From Flavobacterium sp. I-STPP5a (GTDB lineage Bacteria > Bacteroidota > Bacteroidia > Flavobacteriales > Flavobacteriaceae): a DNA stretch of 64,000 nucleotides. This document shows positions 1 to 8,957 of the stretch, one piece after another. Every line of letters begins with the position of its first letter. Within the stretch, counting starts at the first letter, position 1. The stretch covers positions 109,570 to 173,569 of the forward strand of contig NZ_VHLM01000055.1 in the NCBI RefSeq assembly GCF_009764685.1. Reading direction: 5' to 3'. The position numbers and the translations under genes were made by a program. Under the pieces are notes generated by a model. That model searched no databases. It was not told the origin of the DNA and saw only the letters and a program-made list of their open reading frames with translations.

Positions 1-1
1 A

Positions 2-292
2 GACATTGGTACTGTGGTATTTCCTGATGCCGAGCTTAAAATATTCATGACAGCAAGCGCCAGCACGAGAGCACAAAGGCGATATGATGAGTTAATAGCT
101 AAAGGTGATGCAGTAACATATGATGAAGTCCTAAAAAATGTAGAAGAAAGAGATTACATAGATACCCATCGCGAAGATTCACCCTTAGTGATGGCTGAAG
201 ATGCAATTGAAAATGATAATTCACATTTGAGTCGTGAGGAACAATTTGCTCAAGTTTTAGAAATGGTCAACGATATCACTAAAACGATATAA
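2..292 (+). CDS. cmk: Cytidylate kinase, C-terminal part (gene starts before the window)
   Basis: This is the last 96 codons of a (d)CMP kinase, which phosphorylates CMP and dCMP to the diphosphates in pyrimidine salvage and nucleotide supply. The frame is open to the left window edge. It begins with the residues DIGTVVFPDA, the conserved segment of bacterial Cmk around the nucleotide-binding core. It continues with KIFMTASASTRAQRR, the arginine-rich LID-type segment, and ends with a DSP-containing helix (HREDSPLV) typical of the family. A GTG at 14 is only an internal valine codon and not a start. In many bacteria cmk directly precedes rpsA. Here a permease and a membrane protein lie between them. 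The missing N-terminal part would hold the P-loop, which cannot be checked here. Confidence 0.93.
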   Translation, partial: DIGTVVFPDAELKIFMTASASTRAQRRYDELIAKGDAVTYDEVLKNVEERDYIDTHREDSPLVMAEDAIENDNSHLSREEQFAQVLEMVNDITKTI

Positions 293-369
293 TTATTTGC
301 AGATATCATTTTTAATGGTAGATTTACGCCTTGTAAATTTTTTAAAGTAAAAAAAAAACAATTCATCTC

Positions 370-1746
370 ATGGGAATTAAAAATAGATTGATCATAATGA
401 GTTTTCTCCAGTTTTTTGTTTGGGGAGCTTGGTTGATTACAATTGCAAATTATTGGTTTGGTACAAAAAGTTGGGAAGGAACCCAGTTTGGATTGGTTTT
501 TAGCACCATGGGAATAGCGTCATTATTTATGCCAACTCTAACTGGTATATTGGCAGACCGATGGATCAATGCTGAAAAGTTGTACGGAGTGTTACATATA
601 TTTTATGCAGCAGTATTGTTTTACATTCCTCAAGTTACAACACCTGAAAATTTTATTTACATCATGCTTTTGGCTATGTGCTTTTATATGCCAACTATTG
701 CATTGAGTAATTCAATCTCTTACAACGCGCTTAAATTAAACAATAAGGATGTCATTAAGAATTTTCCACCTATAAGAGTTTGGGGAACAGTTGGTTTTAT
801 AGCAGCTATGTGGATTACTAATTTAACAGGCAATAAAGCAACTGAATATCAATTCTATATTGCGGGATTGGCAGCTGTAGCACTTGGTTTGTATGCATTT
901 ACTTTGCCACCATGTAAACCACAACGATTGTCAAAAGAAAATGCTTCTTTGATGGAGACTTTAGGATTGGAGTCCTTTAAATTGTTTGCTGATTATAAAA
1001 TGGCGTTGTTCTTCGTTTTCTCCATGTTTTTAGGAGGAGCATTACAATTAACAAATGCTTACGGAGATGTTTTCTTGGATGAGTTCAAGCATTTTCCTAA
1101 ATACGCCGATTCATTTGTAGTAGAATACTCTACAATTATCATGTCGATTTCTCAAATTTCAGAGACTTTGTTTATTTTAGCAATTCCGTTTTTCTTGAAA
1201 CGTTTTGGAATTAAGCAAGTCATGTTAATCAGTATGCTCGCTTGGGTATTGCGTTTTGGGTTGTTTGCTTTCGGAAACCCTACAAGTGGTTTATGGATGA
1301 TTATTATGTCATGTATAGTGTATGGAATGGCGTTTGACTTTTTTAATATATCAGGATCCTTATTTGTTGAAACAAATACAGATACCAAAAACAGATCGTC
1401 AGCTCAAGGATTGTTTATGATGATGACCAATGGAGTAGGAGCGGTTTTAGGTAGTTTTACCTCTGGTTGGGCAATTGATAAATTTTTTACGAAATCATTT
1501 GCGGGAACTGGCGATTTAGCAGCTTTCTTGCAAACGGAACCTACTAATGCAAAAATGGCAGAGTTTGTTACAAGTCAAGGTAAAACTATCGGTACAGACG
1601 GCCTTTTTGATTCGGTTATACTTATGAAAGATTGGCACACAATTTGGCTATCTTTTGCTTTGTACGCGCTAGCAATTGCAATAGCTTTTGCGGTTTTGTT
1701 TAAGCACAAGCACAATCCTTTGGATGTAGAAAACGTAAGTCATTAA
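370..1746 (+). CDS. Nucleoside:H+ symporter-like MFS permease (NupG family)
   Basis: A 458-residue integral inner-membrane protein with about twelve hydrophobic segments spread over the full length. The N-terminus reads FLQFFVWGAWLITIANYWF, which matches the first helix of the NupG/XapB nucleoside permease family. A cytoplasmic stretch near residues 180-205 separates the two halves, as in major facilitator proteins. The likely role is proton-coupled uptake of nucleosides. This fits the cmk gene 77 bp upstream and suggests a salvage unit, although no transport substrate can be proven from sequence. The start at 370 is the first ATG after an A-rich leader. A strong hairpin terminator follows the stop. 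The family assignment is good; the substrate is inferred. Confidence 0.85.
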   Translation: MGIKNRLIIMSFLQFFVWGAWLITIANYWFGTKSWEGTQFGLVFSTMGIASLFMPTLTGILADRWINAEKLYGVLHIFYAAVLFYIPQVTTPENFIYIMLLAMCFYMPTIALSNSISYNALKLNNKDVIKNFPPIRVWGTVGFIAAMWITNLTGNKATEYQFYIAGLAAVALGLYAFTLPPCKPQRLSKENASLMETLGLESFKLFADYKMALFFVFSMFLGGALQLTNAYGDVFLDEFKHFPKYADSFVVEYSTIIMSISQISETLFILAIPFFLKRFGIKQVMLISMLAWVLRFGLFAFGNPTSGLWMIIMSCIVYGMAFDFFNISGSLFVETNTDTKNRSSAQGLFMMMTNGVGAVLGSFTSGWAIDKFFTKSFAGTGDLAAFLQTEPTNAKMAEFVTSQGKTIGTDGLFDSVILMKDWHTIWLSFALYALAIAIAFAVLFKHKHNPLDVENVSH

Positions 1747-1761
1747 ATAGTATATCAATAT

Positions 1762-1799
1762 AAAAAACCCGAGATCAAAGAATTGTTCTCGGGTTTTTT
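1762..1799 (+). terminator. Rho-independent terminator after the permease gene
   Basis: A perfect inverted repeat, AAAAAACCCGAGA (1762-1774) and TCTCGGGTTTTTT (1787-1799), separated by a 12-nt loop. It ends in a T run on the plus strand and has an A run on the other side. It can therefore stop transcription both from the permease gene and from the convergent minus-strand gene that ends at 1817. Confidence 0.9.
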
Positions 1800-1816
1800 T
1801 TATAATTTCAAATCAA

Positions 1817-2416
1817 TTATTCCTTTAAGGAGTCTTTAAAGGATTGCAGATTATATTCACTTTCGAAATCCAGAATTTTCAAAACTTCAGGTAGTGTTAT
1901 TATCTTTCTTTGAATTAAAGTTCGTAAAAAAGGGTATATTGATTCATGTTGCGCCTCATATTCTTGTCTGAAAAAGATTTTATTTTTGACACCATTTTGT
2001 AAACAATATTCAATCCAATTATTTGTACCGTTTGAAGCTAGTGGTTGTAAATCTAAACGATCAAGATTACTCTTGTAATATATTTCACCAATAAAATCCC
2101 CAACAGATATTTGAACTGATTGAATTTCTGACAAATCAATTTTAGTATTGTTTGCCACAAGGTATTCTTTTTCAAAAAGAATGAATCCCTCTAATTTGCC
2201 TTTGATTGGCTTGATTCTGTCTGTTCTTGTTATACCTAAATAGAAGTAAATTATAGCGAAAATTATTAATATGAAGGAAAAAATACCATGGTAGGGTTGT
2301 ACTCGTATATTCAAAAACAAGGTTACAAAAAATGCCAAAGGGATATAAAAAGCTATATTAGTGTTGATTGTCAGTTTGTTTTTATCAGGTATAAAAATTT
2401 GAAATGAATTGTACAT
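1817..2416 (-). CDS. Conserved two-helix membrane protein of unknown function
   Basis: A 199-residue protein that I do not recognise. Two hydrophobic stretches lie near residues 20-37 and 44-62, separated by a short loop. A soluble C-terminal domain of about 130 residues follows, with alternating beta-rich segments (for example IDLSEIQSVQISVGDF). This layout, a helical hairpin followed by a PH-like beta domain, is common among small Bacteroidota membrane proteins, but the comparison is only structural intuition. The gene is monocistronic, convergent with the permease gene and divergent from rpsA. It interrupts the cmk-rpsA neighbourhood seen in many other bacteria. Confidence 0.7.
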   Translation of the reverse strand: MYNSFQIFIPDKNKLTINTNIAFYIPLAFFVTLFLNIRVQPYHGIFSFILIIFAIIYFYLGITRTDRIKPIKGKLEGFILFEKEYLVANNTKIDLSEIQSVQISVGDFIGEIYYKSNLDRLDLQPLASNGTNNWIEYCLQNGVKNKIFFRQEYEAQHESIYPFLRTLIQRKIITLPEVLKILDFESEYNLQSFKDSLKE

Positions 2417-2567
2417 AAACGTTTTTTTCTTACAAATATATGTAATTAGTAAGAAATTGAACTGATAAAGAGGATTACATCGTATTACATTCCTATCTTG
2501 AACAATACCAACCGGTACAGCTCAGTATTTCGCTCCTGATTTTCAAACAATTATCTCGTGTTTAAAA

Positions 2568-2599
2568 TTTTGGTATTCAAAATTAATGTATTACTTTTG
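2568..2599 (+). promoter_or_regulatory. rpsA promoter (Bacteroidota-type -33/-7)
   Basis: TTTTG at 2568-2572 and TACTTTTG at 2592-2599 are separated by 19 bases. They match the Bacteroidota consensus TTTG-N19-21-TAnnTTTG. The predicted transcription start lies near 2605, giving rpsA a leader of about 110 nt. Confidence 0.75.
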
Positions 2600-2677
2600 C
2601 AGTCCTTAAGGTGAATAAGAGTTTCCTTTAGGGTTATATAAAATATACAAACAACTTCTGCTGTTTTCTATCACATT

Positions 2678-2713
2678 ATGAAACTCGAGAAAATACAGAA
2701 TACAAATTTTTAA
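2678..2713 (+). other. Short open frame in the rpsA leader (possible uORF)
   Basis: An ATG at 2678 opens an 11-codon frame (MKLEKIQNTNF) ending in TAA at 2711-2713, five bases before the rpsA start codon. Its tight placement could couple translation to rpsA or it may be chance; nothing else supports it as a gene. Confidence 0.25.
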
Positions 2714-2718
2714 TCAGC

Positions 2719-4497
2719 ATGTCTGAACAAGTAAAATCACAAGAAGAGTTTTTAGCAAATTTTAACTGGCACAATTTCGAAGAAGGTATTGATGCTGTTG
2801 ATGAAAAAAACTTATTAGAGTTTGAAGAATTAGTTTCTAAAACTTTTATTGCAACTGATCAAGAGGAAGTTGTAGAAGGTACAGTTGTAAGAATTACAGA
2901 TAGAGACGTTATCGTTGATATCAACGCTAAATCTGAAGGTGTAATTTCATTGAATGAATTCCGTTACAACCCAGCATTAAAAGTAGGTGATACTGTTGAG
3001 GTATTAATTGATATCCGTGAGGATAAAACAGGTCAATTAGTATTATCTCACCGTAAAGCACGTACTATCAAATCTTGGGATAGAGTTATTTCGGCTAACG
3101 AAACAGGTGAAATCGTTAATGGTTTTGTTAAATGCAGAACTAAAGGTGGTATGATCGTTGACGTTTTCGGAATTGAAGCGTTCTTACCAGGATCTCAAAT
3201 TGATGTTAAGCCAATTAGAGATTACGATGTATACGTAAACAAAATGATGGAGTTCAAAGTTGTGAAAATTAACCACGAATTTAAAAACGTAGTTGTATCT
3301 CACAAAGCGCTTATTGAAGCGGATATTGAAATCCAGAAAAAAGAAATCATTGGTCAATTACAAAAAGGACAAGTATTAGAAGGTGTTGTTAAAAACATTA
3401 CTTCTTATGGTGTGTTTATTGACTTAGGTGGAGTTGATGGATTGATTCACATTACTGACCTTTCTTGGTCTAGAATCAACCACCCATCTGAAGTTCTTGA
3501 ATTAGATCAAAAATTGAACGTTGTAATCCTTGATTTCGATGATGAGAAAACAAGAATTCAATTAGGATTGAAACAATTAAACGCTCACCCATGGGATGCT
3601 TTAAATGCTGATTTGAAAATTGGTGATAAAGTAAACGGTAAAGTAGTTGTAATCGCTGATTACGGTGCATTTATCGAAGTTGCTGAAGGTGTTGAAGGTT
3701 TAATCCACGTTTCTGAAATGTCTTGGTCTACGCACTTGCGTTCAGCTCAAGATTTCGTAAAAGTTGGTGATGTTGTTGAAGCTGTTATCTTAACTTTAGA
3801 TAGAGATGACCGTAAAATGTCATTAGGTATCAAACAATTGTCTCAAGATCCTTGGACTGATATCACTGCTAAATACCCAGTAGGTTCTAAGCACACAGGT
3901 ATCGTTAGAAACTTTACAAACTTTGGAATTTTCGTAGAATTAGAAGAAGGAATTGATGGATTAATCTACATCTCTGACTTATCTTGGACTAAGAAAATCA
4001 AACACCCATCTGAATTCGTAAACGTTGGTGAAAAACTTGACGTTGTAGTATTAGAGTTGGATGTTGATGGACGTAAATTATCTTTAGGTCACAAACAAAC
4101 TACTGCTAATCCTTGGGATCAGTATGAAGATTCTTTCGCTGTAGGAACTATCCACAATGGTGAAATTTCTGAAATTGTTGACAAAGGAGCTACTGTAGAA
4201 TTCGGAGATGATATCGTTGCTTTCATTCCAACTCGTCACCTTGAAAAAGAAGACGGAAAGAAATTGAAAAAAGGCGATACTGCTGATTTCAAAGTAATCG
4301 AATTCAACAAAGAATTCAAAAGAGTAGTTGCATCTCACACTGCTATCTTCCGTGAAGAAGAAGAGAAAAATGTGAAATCAGCTTCAGAAAACACATCATC
4401 TAACTCTTCTACAAATGCACCTGCTGCAACTTTAGGAGATAATAATGATATGTTAGCTGCATTGAAAGCTAAAATGGAAAAATCAGAGAAAAAGTAA
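2719..4497 (+). CDS. rpsA: 30S ribosomal protein S1
   Basis: A 592-residue S1 protein that brings mRNA to the 30S subunit. Several S1/OB-fold RNA-binding repeats are visible. Among them are units starting near residues 50 (GTVVRITDRDVIVDINAKSE), 220 (LEGVVKNITSYGVFIDLGGV), 307 (NGKVVVIADYGAFIEVAEGV), 394 (TGIVRNFTNFGIFVELEEGI) and 480. Each central repeat contains the GVFI/GAFI/GIFV core and a VDGLIHxSDLSW-like end. The C-terminal tail from about 555 is low-complexity and Ser/Asn/Thr-rich. Codon use is strongly biased toward a few codons such as GTA, GTT, GAA and AAA, as expected for a highly expressed gene. It has its own promoter and a strong terminator. S1 is thought to matter less for mRNA docking in phyla lacking strong Shine-Dalgarno sites, but the gene is full length here. 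Confidence 0.97.
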   Translation: MSEQVKSQEEFLANFNWHNFEEGIDAVDEKNLLEFEELVSKTFIATDQEEVVEGTVVRITDRDVIVDINAKSEGVISLNEFRYNPALKVGDTVEVLIDIREDKTGQLVLSHRKARTIKSWDRVISANETGEIVNGFVKCRTKGGMIVDVFGIEAFLPGSQIDVKPIRDYDVYVNKMMEFKVVKINHEFKNVVVSHKALIEADIEIQKKEIIGQLQKGQVLEGVVKNITSYGVFIDLGGVDGLIHITDLSWSRINHPSEVLELDQKLNVVILDFDDEKTRIQLGLKQLNAHPWDALNADLKIGDKVNGKVVVIADYGAFIEVAEGVEGLIHVSEMSWSTHLRSAQDFVKVGDVVEAVILTLDRDDRKMSLGIKQLSQDPWTDITAKYPVGSKHTGIVRNFTNFGIFVELEEGIDGLIYISDLSWTKKIKHPSEFVNVGEKLDVVVLELDVDGRKLSLGHKQTTANPWDQYEDSFAVGTIHNGEISEIVDKGATVEFGDDIVAFIPTRHLEKEDGKKLKKGDTADFKVIEFNKEFKRVVASHTAIFREEEEKNVKSASENTSSNSSTNAPAATLGDNNDMLAALKAKMEKSEKK

Positions 4498-4519
4498 TTT
4501 CTTGATTTTTTGAATATAG

Positions 4520-4550
4520 AAAGTCCCACAGCAATGTGGGACTTTTTTTT
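4520..4550 (+). terminator. rpsA terminator
   Basis: A perfect 11-bp stem, AAAGTCCCACA (4520-4530) and TGTGGGACTTT (4535-4545), with a GCAA tetraloop and an eight-T run. It is a strong Rho-independent terminator 22 bp after the rpsA stop. Confidence 0.95.
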
Positions 4551-4563
4551 GTGGTTGTATTTT

Positions 4564-4667
4564 CTAGGAGCTTTGTCCTGCTATTCGCTGCAATCTTTTT
4601 TATAGCGTACAGCCCTCAAAAGGCTGCACACTATAAAAAAGGATTTACGCTGCTATCAGGGCTAGGG
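4564..4667. repeat. Dispersed palindromic intergenic repeat, copy 1
   Basis: The left end reads TAGGAGC..TCCTGCTAT.CGCT and the right end GGATTTACGCTGCTATCAGGGCTA. Between them is an inner stem TTTTTTATAG/CTATAAAAAA with a further GCC-containing loop. The same end motifs occur at 26815-26897 and 58499-58580 with different inner stems. It lies right after the rpsA terminator. The remaining bases to 4824 hold a diffuse GAATTTGTGAAATTCGTG-type filler (4739-4792) and no open reading frame that I can support. Confidence 0.75.
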
Positions 4668-4824
4668 AATTAGTTTTTAGTGGATATTCTTTACTAATCA
4701 TTTTAGTTTTTTAATTATGCATCGTTCAACTTTTTCTCACCGCGGATTTTATTGAATCTTATTCGTGTGAATTTGTGAAATTCGTGTTTTATTTTTTATG
4801 AGTAAATCTCTAATAAGCTATATT

Positions 4825-5343
4825 CTAGTTAGCTGCCAATAATTGAGATTCTTCTGGAGTGAACTCGTTAATGATACTGTAAGTATCAATGTTAGCTATT
4901 GCCATTTCATCTAATATATCAATTAGATTTTTATAATTGCATTTTGAGCTGGGTTTTATGATTACAACTGGTCCTCTTGAAGTATCACCATAAAACTCTT
5001 GAATTGATTTCTTTTTATTGTGGAGCTCTTGACGAATTCCATTTTCGCCGTAAGATAACGTTTTGGGTTTTTCAGTAGGGTAAGATAAAAGCCCATGATA
5101 GCTTATTAACTTGTCGTTGTCATCTAATAGCATTGTAATTATTCTGTATTCACTAATACATGAGATTTTTCCACAAGTTGACTCATCATGATATGGTAAA
5201 TCTAGTCGTATTTCATTAGGCTTTGCCAAATTAATAGTGACCATAAAAAACACTATCAAAAGGAAAGACACGCTAACCATGGCGGTTAGATCTACTCTTG
5301 CTTCTAATTTTTTGCTTCTAATTTTTTCAGGTAGGTTTTTCAT
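4825..5343 (-). CDS. ExbD/TolR-like membrane protein (orphan)
   Basis: A 172-residue protein with the ExbD/TolR layout: a short basic cytoplasmic start, then ARVDLTAMVSVSFLLIVFFM. That segment is the single transmembrane helix (about residues 20-40) carrying the conserved Asp (Asp18) that couples to the proton channel of ExbB or TolQ. The periplasmic part ends with the usual ALIDILDEM-type helix and beta strand (NLIDILDEMAIANIDTYSII). ExbD works with ExbB to energise TonB-dependent transport. No exbB, tonB or receptor gene lies nearby, so it must partner with a protein encoded elsewhere. The mid-domain (residues 55-110) with a CGKISC pair is longer than in classical ExbD, a feature seen in Bacteroidota paralogs. 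Confidence 0.75.
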   Translation of the reverse strand: MKNLPEKIRSKKLEARVDLTAMVSVSFLLIVFFMVTINLAKPNEIRLDLPYHDESTCGKISCISEYRIITMLLDDNDKLISYHGLLSYPTEKPKTLSYGENGIRQELHNKKKSIQEFYGDTSRGPVVIIKPSSKCNYKNLIDILDEMAIANIDTYSIINEFTPEESQLLAAN

Positions 5344-5542
5344 AGCATAAAGTTTATATCCTAAGATAGTAAAAATAGTTTACAGTTGTTAAAAAAGTGC
5401 TAATTTATTTATATGTATATTTATTAATATATTGGTAATCAAATATTTATGGTTTTTATTTACTTTTCTTTGCTGTTTACTTAAAACCATATTTACAAAA
5501 GGTGCGTAAATGAATTTATATAACTTTAAAAAAATAAATATT

Positions 5543-6097
5543 ATGAAAACTAGAAAATTTTTATCAGTTGCTTTTATGGCATTAGTATTTGGAGCAACTT
5601 CTTTCGCTCAAAAAACAGTAATGGTAGGTGGAGCTGCCATGTATCCTTCAAAAAACATAGTTGAAAATGCTGTAAACTCAAAAGAGCATACCACGCTAGT
5701 TGCAGCAGTACAAGCAGCCAGACTAGTAGAAACATTACAAAGTAAAGGACCATTCACCGTTTTTGCCCCAACAAATGCAGCGTTTGATAAGTTGCCAGCA
5801 GGTACAGTTGATACTTTATTAAAACCAGAAAATTTACAAACATTGCAAACTATCTTAACTTACCATGTAGTTGCAGGGAAAATGAATGCTGCAGATATTG
5901 CAAAAGCAATTAAAGCAGGAAATGGAAAAGCTACATTAAAAACAGTAAGTGGCGGAACATTAACAGCTTGGATGAAAGGTAAAGATCTTTACATTACAGA
6001 TGAAAATGGTGGCCAATCAAAAGTAACGATTGCGGATGTGAACCAATCAAATGGTGTGATTCATGTTGTAGATACTGTTGTGTTACCAAAAAAATAA
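5543..6097 (+). CDS. Secreted fasciclin (FAS1) domain protein
   Basis: A 184-residue protein. The start is taken at ATG 5543 because the residues that follow (MKTRKFLSVAFMALVFGATSFAQ) form a standard signal peptide; an in-frame ATG at 5510 would add 11 polar residues before it. The mature part is a single FAS1 domain (about residues 40-180). It shows the H1 motif TVFAPTNAAFDKLP and the H2-like end IADVNQSNGVIHVVDTVVLP. FAS1 domains mediate adhesion or ligand binding at the cell surface. The protein likely sits in the periplasm or is exported. It is monocistronic, with a GC-rich hairpin terminator downstream. No lipobox cysteine is seen. Confidence 0.88.
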   Translation: MKTRKFLSVAFMALVFGATSFAQKTVMVGGAAMYPSKNIVENAVNSKEHTTLVAAVQAARLVETLQSKGPFTVFAPTNAAFDKLPAGTVDTLLKPENLQTLQTILTYHVVAGKMNAADIAKAIKAGNGKATLKTVSGGTLTAWMKGKDLYITDENGGQSKVTIADVNQSNGVIHVVDTVVLPKK

Positions 6098-6130
6098 TTT
6101 TAAATTCAAGTTGATTTTTGCTTAGTTTTT

Positions 6131-6162
6131 ATAGCCCCGCACTTATGTGTAGGGCTATTTTA
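6131..6162 (+). terminator. Terminator after the fasciclin gene
   Basis: ATAGCCC (6131-6137) pairs with GGGCTAT (6152-6158) across a 14-nt loop, and a T-rich tract follows (TTTTATTTTT). It is placed 34 bp after the stop codon. Confidence 0.7.
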
Positions 6163-6275
6163 TTTTTCACAAAACCTTGTATAAATAAAAAACTGCTTTA
6201 ATTTCCTATAAAAAATATATTTTATAAAAAAAATGTTGAAAAAAAAGTGTAGTTTTGGTTAAATATATTTTTAAT

Positions 6276-8930
6276 ATGAACAGAAAAGTACATTTTTTTT
6301 CTTATAAATTTTCCATCAGCTTCCTTGTTTACATCTTTTTTTTTGCTGGTGCTCATATTTCCTATAGTCAGTGTGATGGAATTGCAGGTAATGACAACGT
6401 AGCATTGGATATATGCGATGTTACAAATATATCTAGCAAAAGTATAAATCTTAATGCGCAACTTGGTTTGCACACAACAGGTGGTATTTGGAAAGATATA
6501 GATAGATCTGGCGGGATCAATAGAACTACTGGAATTTTAAATGCTCAATTAATTCGTCGCAGTGGCACATATAGGTATTCCTATACCGTTACAACAACTT
6601 CAGGTTGCAGCGATACTGCTATTGTTACGGTTCGCATAGGTGGATATACAGGGGTTCCTGGTGCAAATTCATCAGTTTGTAATACTGAATTTGCTTATAA
6701 TCTATATGAAGCGTTTAATGGTGATTTTCTCCCACCACAAGTAGGAGGTACTTGGGTAGGGAATACCACTACTCTTGGTTTAACCAATAATACACTTAAT
6801 ACCACAAATTTAAACCCGGGTAATACATATGAATACACCTATTCAATTCCCGCAATAGGATCTTGTCCTGCTCCACCTGAGGTAAAAATATTTGTAACTA
6901 TTTACCGGTCTCCTATTGCTGGAATCCCTGATGAATTGAAATTATGTTCAAACGAATTAAATTCTTATACTAATTATAATCTTTTTGATGGACTAACAGG
7001 TGAGGATCCAGGCGGTATTTGGACAGAAACTGGTACAGATGAAATTGATAATATAAATGATACAGATTCTGTTATTGATATTCAAAACATATACAATACT
7101 CGGGGTCCAGGTCTGTATCGATTTACATATACAGTTTTTTCGGACAATAATGTTTGTGATGATCAAACGTCTGTTCTATTTATTACTTTAGAAAAGCAAA
7201 TCGATTATACAGGTGGAACTTTAAGTGTTAATGCTCCAATTTGTGAAAACGAATTAGCTTCTACATCATTTACAGCATCAATAAGAGATGTTGTTGCTAT
7301 CCCGAATGATACTTATACCGTAACATATACAATTTCTGGTAACACAAATGTATTTTCAACTACGCAAAACTTTACCAATAATGTTTTCACTTTTCCTATT
7401 GCATCAAGTAATTTTAGTAGACCAGGCAGCTATACTATTACTGTTTTAAATATAGTAAGCGCTTCTACATTAGGAATTTGCACTAATATTATTCCCGCTA
7501 TTTCAGCGGTTGTAAGGATTGATGCTATTCCACAAATTAATAACGCTACTATACAAATTGATCCTATATGCCAATTAGCAAATGCTAATGTTACAATATC
7601 AGGACCTTGGAATCTCATTGATGGTGATTATAGTATTGGATATACACTTTCTGGAAGTAATAGTCTTGCTAATCAAAGCATGACCATTACAGTTCGAACA
7701 GGAGTTGCATCATTCCAGATTCCTGCTTCGCAACTTCCTAATGTGGGAAATACTAACTTTATTATTAACAAAATTACAAACTTGGCTACTAACTGTACCA
7801 ATACCGCCTTAATAGTTAGCTCATTTTTAATAAAAGCGCTACCAGATACAAGTAATTTAGCAGTTGCTATTAGAGCGGTTTGTAAAGATCAGGCAGTAGT
7901 TGTAGAAATTTCGGGATTAGGGAATTTAACTGCTATATCAATTAGTTACTCTTTGTCTGGTGCCAATACTACTGGAGTTCAAATGGTTCCTTTGCTTGTT
8001 AATGCTGGTAGAGCCACTTATACCATTCCTAATTCATTATTATCCAATACTGGAACTACAGTATTTAATTTACAATCCTTTACAGATTCTAGTACTGGAT
8101 GTTCTGCTTTGATGAATACAATTAGCAAAGATTTTGTGATTAACCCCTTGCCAAATGTCCCGTTGACTAGCAATCAAGAATTTTGTAAAGTGCAAAATGC
8201 AACCGTAGCTAGTCTAGTACCTAATGGCCCTCAGTATAGATGGTTTAATTCGCTTACAAGCACTACTGTATTACCTGCGGCAACTGTTTTACAATCTACA
8301 AATTATTACGTAAAAGAGGTAAACGTAACTACAGGGTGCGAATCTGGTTTGGCTCTTGCTCAAGTTGTTATTAATGAATTGCAAACTCCTGTTCTACTTC
8401 AAAATGGGGAAAAATTTTGTGGGTTAGATTTGCCTACTATTCAAAGTTTATCCAATAATGTTACCTCAAATGGAACTGTAGTGTGGTACGATGCTGCCAC
8501 AGGTGGAAATTTATTAGCAACCACAACATTACTTCGAGATAATGGAATATATTATGGTTTTGACTCCACAAGTGTAAACAATTGTTTGTCAACAACTCCT
8601 TTAAAAGTAACGGTTTCCTTAACTAATTGTAATGTAACGCCTCAATTTTTTATTCCAGATGGGTTTTCACCCAATGGTGATGGTGTAAATGAAACTTTTT
8701 CTATTCCGAATATTGATTTTATCTATCCCAATTATGCATTAGAAATATTCAACAGATACGGAAGTCTCGTGTATACAGCTAATAAAAACAAGCCAAAATG
8801 GGATGGATCTTCATCAGACGCGAAAACAAGTAGCAACGGAAAAGCGCCTGAAGGAGTTTATTTTTATGTTATTCATTTTAATAAAGACGGAATTTCACCA
8901 AAACAAGGACGCCTTTATTTAAATAGATAA
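6276..8930 (+). CDS. T9SS-exported adhesin with gliding-motility-type (CHU_C) C-terminal domain
   Basis: An 884-residue surface protein. The start is placed at ATG 6276; a TTG seven codons upstream is less likely. A long signal peptide follows, ending in ISYSQ. The body is beta-rich, Thr/Asn/Ser-rich and built of Ig-like units. Three related units of about 100 residues begin near 313, 416 and 522, sharing a Y(S/T)xxYTLSG core. Two shorter units near 620 and 700 each contain an FC motif and a YY(V/G) strand. The last 95 residues (FIPDGFSPNGDGVNETF..EIFNRYGSLVY..WDG) are the type B T9SS sorting domain found on SprB-like proteins. The next two genes encode a PorP/SprF-like protein and an OmpA protein, the usual partners for export and anchoring. 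The ligand is unknown. Confidence 0.9.
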   Translation: MNRKVHFFSYKFSISFLVYIFFFAGAHISYSQCDGIAGNDNVALDICDVTNISSKSINLNAQLGLHTTGGIWKDIDRSGGINRTTGILNAQLIRRSGTYRYSYTVTTTSGCSDTAIVTVRIGGYTGVPGANSSVCNTEFAYNLYEAFNGDFLPPQVGGTWVGNTTTLGLTNNTLNTTNLNPGNTYEYTYSIPAIGSCPAPPEVKIFVTIYRSPIAGIPDELKLCSNELNSYTNYNLFDGLTGEDPGGIWTETGTDEIDNINDTDSVIDIQNIYNTRGPGLYRFTYTVFSDNNVCDDQTSVLFITLEKQIDYTGGTLSVNAPICENELASTSFTASIRDVVAIPNDTYTVTYTISGNTNVFSTTQNFTNNVFTFPIASSNFSRPGSYTITVLNIVSASTLGICTNIIPAISAVVRIDAIPQINNATIQIDPICQLANANVTISGPWNLIDGDYSIGYTLSGSNSLANQSMTITVRTGVASFQIPASQLPNVGNTNFIINKITNLATNCTNTALIVSSFLIKALPDTSNLAVAIRAVCKDQAVVVEISGLGNLTAISISYSLSGANTTGVQMVPLLVNAGRATYTIPNSLLSNTGTTVFNLQSFTDSSTGCSALMNTISKDFVINPLPNVPLTSNQEFCKVQNATVASLVPNGPQYRWFNSLTSTTVLPAATVLQSTNYYVKEVNVTTGCESGLALAQVVINELQTPVLLQNGEKFCGLDLPTIQSLSNNVTSNGTVVWYDAATGGNLLATTTLLRDNGIYYGFDSTSVNNCLSTTPLKVTVSLTNCNVTPQFFIPDGFSPNGDGVNETFSIPNIDFIYPNYALEIFNRYGSLVYTANKNKPKWDGSSSDAKTSSNGKAPEGVYFYVIHFNKDGISPKQGRLYLNR

Positions 8931-8957
8931 CAATCTTTATTTTTTAAAAAATAATAC

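Noticed and set aside
1152..1388. Antisense frames of 60-110 codons inside real genes (for example inside the permease, pheT, acs and E1 genes)
   Set aside because: They lie wholly within well-supported genes on the other strand, have no family resemblance and follow from the low stop-codon density in the opposite frame.
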